64,000 nt of DNA from Salisediminibacterium halotolerans (GTDB lineage: Bacteria > Bacillota > Bacilli > Bacillales > Salisediminibacteriaceae). This document shows, in pieces, positions 8,219 through 14,970 of the stretch; the first letter of the stretch is position 1, and every line of letters begins with the position of its first letter. The notes beneath the pieces were generated by a model. The model did no database searches. It was given only the letters and a program-made list of their open reading frames with translations, and was not told the origin of the DNA. The stretch lies in NCBI RefSeq assembly GCF_003814815.1, contig NZ_RKQQ01000001.1:186001-250000 (forward strand), read 5' to 3'. The translations under genes and the position numbers were made by a program.

Positions 8219-8251
8219 AAGTCGCACGCCTGTTTTTAAGGTGTGCGACTT
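8219..8251 (-). terminator. Terminator of dcd
   Basis: AAGTCGCAC and GTGCGACTT form the stem; on the minus strand it is followed by TTTTGTTTTATTT. It lies just after the dcd stop codon. Confidence 0.85.
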
Positions 8252-8257
8252 AGCTTG

Positions 8258-8848
8258 TTATCTATTTGTCCGGCGCCGGCCGTGCATTTCTTCAAGACGC
8301 TGCTGATTTTCATAATCCAATTGAACGCGGCTTGCTGTCGCATCGTCTTGATCTAAATACTTTCCTTCATACGGTTCGGCTTCTCTGTCGACTTCAGCCA
8401 GCACGAGTTGACAAATCCGCCGGTCGACATCCAGCTCAATCGGCAAACGGTTTGCATTGTACAATTCCAGCGTAATCCGCCCGCGAAAACCCGGGTCAAC
8501 CCAGCCGGCATTTTGGATAAATAAACCGAGCCGTCCGATCGAACTGCGCCCTTCGACAAAGGCTGTCAACGAGGACGGCAAAGCAATCGTTTCTTTCGTC
8601 GTCGCCAAGAGAAATGATTGCGGCGGAATGACAATCGAACCTCGTTCGCCGACATCAATTTCACGGTACGCCGCTTCGGAAGTGAGCGACAATTTCGTGC
8701 TTAAATGATCGTCGATCACAAGAAAATGATGACCGAGCCGCAAATCGATCGAGGCGGGCTGAATTTGTTCCTGCTCAGTTGATCTCGGCTCTATTTGCAA
8801 TTCACCGCTGTTTAATTTCTCCTGAATTGTCTTGCCGCTTAAAATCAT
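8258..8848 (-). CDS. dcd: dCTP deaminase
   Basis: A 196-residue dCTP deaminase, converting dCTP to dUTP as the route to dUMP for thymidylate synthesis. Family motifs are clear: [10 protein letters not shown] (about 31-40), [11 protein letters not shown], and [17 protein letters not shown], which holds the catalytic glutamate. I start at ATG 8848 (MILSGKTI), where GGAGGG lies seven bases upstream; an upstream in-frame ATG two codons earlier is too near this site, and the 17-codon extension has none. It is monocistronic. The 5' flank is occupied by repeat element copy 1. Confidence 0.94.
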   Translation of the reverse strand: MILSGKTIQEKLNSGELQIEPRSTEQEQIQPASIDLRLGHHFLVIDDHLSTKLSLTSEAAYREIDVGERGSIVIPPQSFLLATTKETIALPSSLTAFVEGRSSIGRLGLFIQNAGWVDPGFRGRITLELYNANRLPIELDVDRRICQLVLAEVDREAEPYEGKYLDQDDATASRVQLDYENQQRLEEMHGRRRTNR

Positions 8849-8903
8849 AACCATCCCTCCAAAAACATCGTTTTCATCCATTTTATCTCGATCAATCAAA
8901 AAA

Positions 8904-8928
8904 GAAAACCTGCCGGCGGGCAGGTTTT
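8904..8928. terminator. Hairpin bordering repeat copy 1, left
   Basis: The 25-base sequence with stem AAAACCTGCC/GGCAGGTTTT is repeated exactly at 9353-9377 on the other side of the repeat element. It looks like a rho-independent terminator hairpin. Confidence 0.8.
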
Positions 8929-8933
8929 TAGAG

Positions 8934-9349
8934 TGTTGACAAAGTCATGACATCGATCGATGTCCTATTAAAAGGAACGGATGACGACGCATCGTCCGGC
9001 TTCTTTCACCTGAAGGTATCACTGCGACATCGGCTCAAAAAGACTTCGCCGTGTCTTACTAGTCCGCGGGCGAGCGCCGAGCCGCTTCGGGCTGATGCCC
9101 TGCAGGGTCTCGTCTGTCTAGCTATCCCGCCGGAAAAAGCCGGGATGCTTGGTCATCCTCTTTCTTTGAATCGAGTGTTTTCATAATAAAGGAAGCCGCG
9201 CATCCACTCCTCCGACGCCTCCGGGAAAGCAAGAGACGAAGATCCGGATTCGGCGGTCTAAGACCGCCGAATACTAGCTGAGTCCTTGCCCGGGGCAAGC
9301 GGAGGTTAGTGGCTGCGTGGCTTACGTCAAAATAATAATATGTCTACAA
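8934..9349. repeat. Dispersed structured element, copy 1 (416 bp, longest form)
   Basis: This non-coding element occurs three times in the window. Ends are imperfect inverted repeats, TGTTGACAAA on the left and a complement of TTGTAGACA on the right. Inside are two long-range inverted repeats: GGATGACGACGCATC... (8979-9002) with ...GATGCTTGGTCATCC (9137-9158), and AAGCCGCGCATCCACTCCTC (9193-) with the segment at 9300-9323. Local hairpins include TTCGGCGGTC/GACCGCCGAA. This copy has both optional internal modules. Open frames inside it are not credible genes. It sits between two identical 25-bp terminator hairpins. It may be a non-autonomous mobile element or a structured RNA; it resembles from memory the GC-rich intergenic repeats of other Bacillaceae. 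Confidence 0.85.
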
Positions 9350-9352
9350 GCT

Positions 9353-9377
9353 GAAAACCTGCCGGCGGGCAGGTTTT
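9353..9377 (-). terminator. Hairpin bordering repeat copy 1, right
   Basis: This is an exact copy of the 25 bases at 8904-8928. On the minus strand it follows the stop codon of the HesB/YneR-like gene at 9393 and can act as its terminator. Confidence 0.8.
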
Positions 9378-9392
9378 CTTGGCAGTTTTATT

Positions 9393-9647
9393 TTAGTGCA
9401 GCTTAATGCAATCGCCCTTTTCACAGAAATCGAGCGTTTTATTTTCGAATAACCATAGGTCATCTTCTTTAATAAAGAAATGAACCCCGTTTACAACAAC
9501 AGTCCAATCGCCTTGTTCGGAATGATCGCGATCAACTCCGAGGAAAAATCCTTCCGCTCCGCGAACGAACAAACGCACTTCATCATCTGAAGTCAGTTCC
9601 ATATCATCCTTATACATCTCTGCTGCGCGCTCAGTAATTTGTAACAT
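9393..9647 (-). CDS. HesB/YneR-family protein
   Basis: An 84-residue cytosolic protein with the fold signature of HesB-like YneR proteins, relatives of A-type iron-sulfur carriers: LQITERAAEMYKDDM at the start, VRLFVRGAEGFFLGV in the middle and HFFIKEDDLWLFENKTLDF near the end. The three conserved cysteines of true A-type carriers are not kept; only a CEKGDC pair is present at the C-terminus. Its role is therefore uncertain. The start at 9647 is preferred because AAGGAGG lies eight bases upstream; a longer frame begins six codons earlier inside that site. Roughly 200 bases upstream hold no gene. Confidence 0.82.
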   Translation of the reverse strand: MLQITERAAEMYKDDMELTSDDEVRLFVRGAEGFFLGVDRDHSEQGDWTVVVNGVHFFIKEDDLWLFENKTLDFCEKGDCIKLH

Positions 9648-9855
9648 TGAGCATTCCTCCTTCATAATGGTAAGCCATTCACAAAAACGGATCGACGACG
9701 CTGTGGAGTAAACAAAAACAAGGTTAACAACATAACCGCAGTGTTTTGTGAATCATTTCACTAACTTGATATATATAATATATAAGATTATTTACTTAAA
9801 CGCAATGACTTTCACTAAACGTTCATATCTCTTTAACTCAAACTGTTCACAAAAA

Positions 9856-9880
9856 AAGCCTGTCCCCTACGGACAGGCTT
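9856..9880. terminator. Hairpin bordering repeat copy 2, left
   Basis: AAGCCTGTCC and GGACAGGCTT pair around CCTAC. A related but diverged hairpin lies on the other side of the element at 10241-10266. Confidence 0.75.
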
Positions 9881-9885
9881 CAGAG

Positions 9886-10238
9886 TGTTGACAAAGTCAT
9901 GACATCGTTAGATGCCATCTTAAAAGGAACGGATGACGACGCATCGCCCGGCTTCTTTCACCTGAAGGTATCACTGCGACATCGGCTCAATAAGACTTCG
10001 CCGTGTCTTACTAGTCCGCGGGATTAAGCCGGGATGCTGGGTCATCCTCCTTTTTTGAATAGAGTGTATTCATAAAAAAAGAAGCCATGCATCCACTCCT
10101 CCGACGCCTCCGGGAAAGCAAGAGACGAAGATCCGGATTCGGCGGTCTCAAGCCGCCGAATACTAACTGAGTCCTTGCCCGGGGCAAGCGGAGGGCAGTG
10201 GCTGCGTGGCTTACGTCAAAATAATAATTTGTCTACAA
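9886..10238. repeat. Dispersed structured element, copy 2 (353 bp, lacks module B)
   Basis: The second copy is highly similar to copy 1 at both ends and in the second long inverted repeat. It lacks the segment between CCGCGGG and AAGCCGGGATGCT that carries the GCGAGCGCCGAGCC-type hairpins in copies 1 and 3 (about 65 bases). Ends are TGTTGACAAA on the left and a complement of TTGTAGACAAA on the right. No coding capacity is seen. Confidence 0.85.
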
Positions 10239-10240
10239 TG

Positions 10241-10266
10241 AACCTGCTCCCTACGGGCAGGCTTTT
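10241..10266 (-). terminator. Hairpin bordering repeat copy 2, right; probable terminator of the histidine kinase
   Basis: AACCTGCTCCCTACGGGCAGG followed by CTTTT forms an imperfect hairpin directly after the stop codon of the kinase gene on the minus strand. It is a diverged partner of 9856-9880. Confidence 0.6.
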
Positions 10267-12080
10267 TAAGCAGAGGATTTCAACGGAAGTTCGAGCACGA
10301 AACAGGTGCCTTCTGGAGAAGTCTCATACAATCGGAGATCGCCGCCATGGTTTTGTAAAATGCGCTGGGCGATCGGCAGACCGAGTCCGGTTCCGTTTGC
10401 TTTTGACGTTTCAAACGGATAGAACAAATTTTTTCGGATATCTTCAGGAATCCCCAGACCGTCATCGCAAATAAACAGCTGATAAACTGTCGGGCTGACA
10501 TCTGAATAAATCCTTACCGTTCCGGCCCCTTCCAGTGCTTCCCCGGCATTAACAAGAAGATTATAGATCACTTGCTTCAGCTGTTCCGCGTCGGTTTGAA
10601 CACCGACCGTATCGACATCTACCTTAAAGGCAACACCGCGGAATATTTCTGATTTCGTGATCAGCGGCATAATCTCAGCAACAATGTCTTGGATATTTAC
10701 GTCGCTGATTTTCGGCGAACTCGGTTTGGCGAGCATCAGCATTTCTTCGATAATCGCATCGATTCGCGCCAGTTCTTTGTGAAGCAAAGGGAGGTGAAAC
10801 TCGCTTTTTTCTTCATCAGGAAGCGTCTGGTCGATTAAGGAAATGAAACCGTCAATCACCGCCAATGGATTGCGGATTTCATGCGCAGCTCCGGCTGCCA
10901 GAGCACCGACCGCGGCAAGCTTTTCAGTTTGCTTCATTCTTTGTTCCAGTTCATCCGTTTCTGTAATATCAACAAAATAGTAGATGTAGCCGAACACGCT
11001 GTCATGATCGGACAGTGCAGCTTTAGATACAAGCAAACTGCGGGTTTCTCCATCTTTTTGAAAGAGAATTTTCTCATTGGAAAAAAGCTCTTCCGAACTG
11101 ATCTTTTGCCAAAAAGCCGTGTTGTCTTGATCGTGCCCTTTTTTACACAAGATTTGCTCTTTGACTGTCTGTTCATCTTCTTTTAAATAATCAATCGCAG
11201 CTGAGTTCAGCGTAAAATCGTTATCGCGCTGATTGTAGGTGATCACACCGACTGGCAGCGAATCAAGAATTTGTTCCCGGTATTTTTTGTCATGGACAAT
11301 CTGCTGAAACGATTCTTGCAAGGTTAAAGACATCTCGTTAATCGAACGGGTAAGCGAGGATAACTCGATTTGATCGTTTTCCTCTAATGTTTCCCCGTAA
11401 TGGCCGCGTGCGATCGATGCTAATTTTTCTTCCATCTCTTCAATCGGCTGCGTAAGACTGGCACTTAATCTGTACGATACCGAAAATGCGATGCAAATTG
11501 CAACGGATGTCAAAACGAGCAGAGCAATGACTGACTGCGTTATAATCGCTGACAAGTCTTCGCTGTAAGTGCTCATAGACCGGGTTAACCGCTCCTGATA
11601 AGCTTGCAAATCTCTGTTGATTTCCTCCAGCTGCGGGTTGTACTCTTCTTCAACAAACGTCTCGGCTGCAGTTGGTCCGCTAAAACGAATCAATCCGCGG
11701 ATATGGTTTAAAATAAGAAAGTCGAGCGCCTCAATCTGGTGCTCGATCGTCTCAATCGTCTCCGGTTTCTCCGGCATATTATCACGGAGATCGTCAGCAG
11801 ACTGATCAATATAGTTCTCGTATGTATCGGCAAAATCACAGCAGAAAAAATTATCTTTCGCGTGACTCACCATGTACTCACGGACATTTAACTGTTCCTC
11901 GTAATGATAGACCCAAATCAGTTCCGGGACGTCTTCTTCGGCAATTTGGTTGCCGGTTTGATTCATCTGATCAATCCCGCGGATAAGAAAAACCGAAAAC
12001 GTCATCAGTAAAACGGTCAATGCCAAAAAAATAATTAATATTTTACTTCGAAACGTCATCTGTTGAAGCAACAATTTCAT
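10266..12080 (-). CDS. Membrane sensor histidine kinase (HAMP-PAS-HisKA-HATPase), orphan
   Basis: A 604-residue sensor kinase. Order: transmembrane helix (about 13-33), helical extracytoplasmic domain of about 145 residues, second transmembrane helix (about 183-205), HAMP (about 206-260), PAS domain with SLPVGVITYN and GYIYYFVDITE, HisKA with AAHEIRNPLAVIDGF, and HATPase_c with NLLVNAGEAL, DDGLGIPEDI and NGTGLGLPIAQRIL. The external domain has an unusual vicinal cysteine pair (FFCCDF, about residue 79) that could sense redox state or metal. No response regulator is adjacent. It lies 18 bp downstream of the Med/BMP-like gene and is surely co-transcribed, suggesting that protein feeds it a signal. 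AAAGGA lies six bases before the start. Confidence 0.9.
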   Translation of the reverse strand: MKLLLQQMTFRSKILIIFLALTVLLMTFSVFLIRGIDQMNQTGNQIAEEDVPELIWVYHYEEQLNVREYMVSHAKDNFFCCDFADTYENYIDQSADDLRDNMPEKPETIETIEHQIEALDFLILNHIRGLIRFSGPTAAETFVEEEYNPQLEEINRDLQAYQERLTRSMSTYSEDLSAIITQSVIALLVLTSVAICIAFSVSYRLSASLTQPIEEMEEKLASIARGHYGETLEENDQIELSSLTRSINEMSLTLQESFQQIVHDKKYREQILDSLPVGVITYNQRDNDFTLNSAAIDYLKEDEQTVKEQILCKKGHDQDNTAFWQKISSEELFSNEKILFQKDGETRSLLVSKAALSDHDSVFGYIYYFVDITETDELEQRMKQTEKLAAVGALAAGAAHEIRNPLAVIDGFISLIDQTLPDEEKSEFHLPLLHKELARIDAIIEEMLMLAKPSSPKISDVNIQDIVAEIMPLITKSEIFRGVAFKVDVDTVGVQTDAEQLKQVIYNLLVNAGEALEGAGTVRIYSDVSPTVYQLFICDDGLGIPEDIRKNLFYPFETSKANGTGLGLPIAQRILQNHGGDLRLYETSPEGTCFVLELPLKSSA

Positions 12081-12098
12081 AATTAATCCTTTCTATCT

Positions 12099-13121
12099 TC
12101 ACGGCTTAACTGGCAGCTCGCCGTCGTGCATGTGTTGATATTCTTTTTGAAACTGCTCTCGCTCGTCAGCAGAAAACATCGGTCCCAGTTCAGCCAAGTC
12201 ATAAATGTCATCTTCGAAAGTCAAGGTGTGGGTGCCCGATTGAATGCCTTCAGAACTGTAATGATCTTCCATAATTCGATTATACGCCAACGGGATTCGT
12301 TTGACTACACTTGTAAGGACCGAATTTTCCGCCATATACGCTTGGTCTTCGATATAACCGATGACATAAACATCATGCTCAGCCGCATATTCGATCACAT
12401 GCTGGTTATACGCATTGCCTTTCGAGTAGATGACATCGACACCTTTCGCAGTCAACTCATCCAATTTTGACACTGCCGCTTCCCCGTTGTTACGCCCGGG
12501 AATAAATTCTGTAAATAATTCCACTTCAGGACCATAATGATCGATTCCTTTAGCAAAGTAACGTTCCCTTTCTTGTTCAACTTCAGGTTCGAGAAAACCA
12601 ATCCGGCCTGTCTCTGACTTTTGCACAGCGGCATAGGCCGCAAGAAATTCCGCCGGGCCTTCATCTAATGTGTATGCAGCCGTGTTTTCACCGGACGCGT
12701 GCCCTTGAATCGTGACAAAGTGCTTGTCTTGATACCGTTCAGCGACATACCCAAACGGATCGGAAAATTCTTTGCCGTGGCCGATCACAAGCTCCGGCTC
12801 TTCTTCATCGATTATTTCGTGGACTTTGTTGATTTTATCTATTTCTCCTGAGATTTCTGTATGCAAAGTGACGGTCGCATTGAACGATTCTTCGATTTGC
12901 AGCTTGCCTTTGTAGGCTAAGCTTCCCCAGCTTTGATCGGCAATCACATCGGACGTCAGTACACTGACACGCGTCGGATGATTTTCTTCTTGAGCCGCAT
13001 TTTCTGATACGGTTTCTGTCAAAAGCGGATATGCCCGTTGTAGAAGAGTCGCCATCAGACCTGCCGCAACAATGATTGAAACAATCAGTATAATTCTCGG
13101 CTGACGTTTTTTTTCCTCCAA
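12099..13121 (-). CDS. Membrane-anchored BMP/Med-like ligand-binding protein
   Basis: A 340-residue protein with one N-terminal transmembrane anchor (about 11-28) and an extracytoplasmic domain of the basic membrane protein (BMP, PnrA-like) family, as in Bacillus Med and nucleoside-binding lipoproteins: SVLTSDVIADQSWGSLAYKG, ELVIGHGKEFSDPF, FVTIQGHASG and VDVIYSKGNAYNQHVIEYA. There is no lipobox and no transporter gene nearby. The start is TTG 13121 with GGAGGG seven bases upstream; a stop codon directly precedes it, so no earlier start is possible. Together with the downstream kinase it may form a ligand-binding sensor pair; the ligand is unknown. Confidence 0.8.
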   Translation of the reverse strand: MEEKKRQPRIILIVSIIVAAGLMATLLQRAYPLLTETVSENAAQEENHPTRVSVLTSDVIADQSWGSLAYKGKLQIEESFNATVTLHTEISGEIDKINKVHEIIDEEEPELVIGHGKEFSDPFGYVAERYQDKHFVTIQGHASGENTAAYTLDEGPAEFLAAYAAVQKSETGRIGFLEPEVEQERERYFAKGIDHYGPEVELFTEFIPGRNNGEAAVSKLDELTAKGVDVIYSKGNAYNQHVIEYAAEHDVYVIGYIEDQAYMAENSVLTSVVKRIPLAYNRIMEDHYSSEGIQSGTHTLTFEDDIYDLAELGPMFSADEREQFQKEYQHMHDGELPVKP

Positions 13122-13263
13122 TCACGACCCTCCTTCTCGTGCTCTTGCCGTTTTCGAACTGAACGTTGTGTTGACTTAATGATACCTAAAAATAGTCCTA
13201 GGGTCTATGAGCATAATTAAAGTTGCTTTAAAGCGTTAAACGAATTAATCGCTTAAAACAAGC

Positions 13264-13295
13264 AAAAAGAGCCAGGTATAAAGACTGGCTCTTTT
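13264..13295 (-). terminator. Terminator of the sodium/proline symporter gene
   Basis: AAAAGAGCCAG and CTGGCTCTTTT form an 11-bp stem just downstream of the stop codon at 13303. Confidence 0.9.
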
Positions 13296-13302
13296 GCTAT
13301 CT

Positions 13303-14790
13303 TTACTCTTTGCCCTTCGCCATAGCGCGGGCTTTTTCGAATGTGTCCAACACCGCTTTTTCCGGCGGTTTGCTGAGCAAACTGAACACGACAATCATAA
13401 TCGATGACACGACAAAGCCGACGACGAGTTCATAAAGCGAGAAGAAACCGGCATCTGTTTGCAAAAACGTCACCCAAATCCATACGGTCAACGCGCCGGA
13501 GATCAGTCCGGCTAGGGCTCCGCCCCGGGTCATCCGCTTCCAGAATAAACTGAACACGACCACCGGTCCAAATGTCGCACCGAGTCCGGCCCAAGCGTAG
13601 CTGACGAGCTCAAGCACCGTGCTGTCCGGGTCCTGTGCGAGGATTAATGCGATCACAGCGATTGTCAGCACCCCTAAACGCCCGACAAGGACAAGTTCTT
13701 TTTGGTCAGCGTTTTTACGGATGAATCCTTTGTAAATATCTTCAGCTAACGCCGAAGATGATACAAGCAGCTGTGAGTCAATCGTGCTCATAATCGCAGC
13801 TAAAACGGCCGCCAGCAAGATCCCGGCAATGACAGGGTGAAAGAGCGCTTGCGTAAACATAAGAAAGACCGTCTCATGGTTATCAAGCGGTGCATCGGCA
13901 AAGTAAGCAATCCCGACCAGACCGGTCATAACAGCACCGGTCATCGATAAAATTACCCAAGTGATCCCGATGCCTTGCGCTTTTGGCAGCTCTTTCATCG
14001 ATTTAATCGACATAAATCGGACGATGATATGCGGCTGGCCGAAATAACCGAGTCCCCAGCCGAGAAGTGAAATAATCCCGATCGCGCCGACCCCGCCAAA
14101 CAGTTCTAAGTTTTGCGGGTCAACCGCACGCACTTGATCGAACGTCGGGCCGATCCCGCCCAACTCCATAATCGCCCAAATAGGAATGATGATTAAAGCT
14201 AAAAACATTAAAATCCCTTGGACAAAGTCCGTCCAGCTGACGGCTAAAAAACCGCCCAAAAATGTGTATCCGATAATAATCAGCGCACCGATATAAAGCG
14301 CGAGCTGCTGATCGATGCCAAAGGTGCTTTCAAACAGCACCGCTCCGCCGACAAGACCGGAAGAAGTATAAAATGTGAAGAAGACGAGCAGGGCAAGCGC
14401 TGATACGATCCGCAACGAACGCGACGTATCATTAAACCGATTTTCGAAAAAATCCGGAAGGGTAATCGAATCATTCGCCACTTCCGTGTACGCACGCAGT
14501 CTCCCGGCGACAAGCATCCAGTTGATTACCGCACCGACCGCCAGTCCGATCGCAATCCAGGATTCAACGAGTCCGCTTAAATAAAGCGCACCCGGCAAAC
14601 CGAGCAATAGCCAGCTGCTCATGTCCGAAGCTCCGGCCGACAACGCCGCTACCCCGGCTCCGAGCCGTCTGCCCCCGAGTACATAGTCTGAGAGTGTGTC
14701 CGTCATCCGATAAGCGATCAACCCAAGAACCATCATACCGATTAAATAAATAACAAATGTTGTTAAAATCGGCGTTAAGTTTTCGACCAC
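13303..14790 (-). CDS. putP: Sodium/proline symporter (PutP/OpuE type)
   Basis: A 495-residue member of the sodium:solute symporter family with about 13 transmembrane helices. Motifs typical of PutP are visible: SDYVLGGRRLGAGVAALSAG, ASDMSSWLLLGLPGALYLSG, and the conserved GYFGQPHIIVRFM. It imports proline with sodium, for use as nutrient (PutP) or as osmoprotectant (OpuE); sequence alone does not decide which, but no proline catabolism gene is adjacent. The start is GTG 14790 with AAGGAGG eight bases upstream. It is monocistronic. The family name is firm, the exact symbol less so. Confidence 0.88.
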   Translation of the reverse strand: MVENLTPILTTFVIYLIGMMVLGLIAYRMTDTLSDYVLGGRRLGAGVAALSAGASDMSSWLLLGLPGALYLSGLVESWIAIGLAVGAVINWMLVAGRLRAYTEVANDSITLPDFFENRFNDTSRSLRIVSALALLVFFTFYTSSGLVGGAVLFESTFGIDQQLALYIGALIIIGYTFLGGFLAVSWTDFVQGILMFLALIIIPIWAIMELGGIGPTFDQVRAVDPQNLELFGGVGAIGIISLLGWGLGYFGQPHIIVRFMSIKSMKELPKAQGIGITWVILSMTGAVMTGLVGIAYFADAPLDNHETVFLMFTQALFHPVIAGILLAAVLAAIMSTIDSQLLVSSSALAEDIYKGFIRKNADQKELVLVGRLGVLTIAVIALILAQDPDSTVLELVSYAWAGLGATFGPVVVFSLFWKRMTRGGALAGLISGALTVWIWVTFLQTDAGFFSLYELVVGFVVSSIMIVVFSLLSKPPEKAVLDTFEKARAMAKGKE

Positions 14791-14934
14791 AACGTTTCCC
14801 TCCTTTGAACAGACCGCTCAGTTTTCAAGCGAATCGTATTCGATTTGTATAGACGCTTCGTCCCTCCTCCTTTCGTACGTGATTAGCTTTATTATACTTC
14901 TTTTTCTGAATATTTTGAAGAGCGATTTTTGGCA

Positions 14935-14969
14935 AAAAAAGACGCCCCAAAACACGGAGCGTCTTTTTT
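14935..14969 (-). terminator. Terminator of ppc
   Basis: AAAAAAGACGC and GCGTCTTTTTT form an 11-bp stem with a 13-base loop directly after the ppc stop codon. Confidence 0.88.
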
Positions 14970-14970
14970 A

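Noticed and set aside
8947-9186. Open reading frames inside repeat copies 1 and 3 (8947-9186, 26662-26931, 26490-26858)
   Set aside because: They lie in hairpin-rich non-coding sequence, have no ribosome sites, and are broken by module differences between copies.
8934-9349. Repeat element as a group II intron
   Set aside because: Group IIC introns do target terminators, but the GTGYG start, the domain V hairpin and a clean 3' AY end were not seen, and hairpin duplication on both sides is not expected.
12835-13125. Second open frame at the start of the BMP/Med-like gene
   Set aside because: It overlaps the real gene in another frame, is basic and cysteine-rich in a shadow-like way, and ends without a domain.
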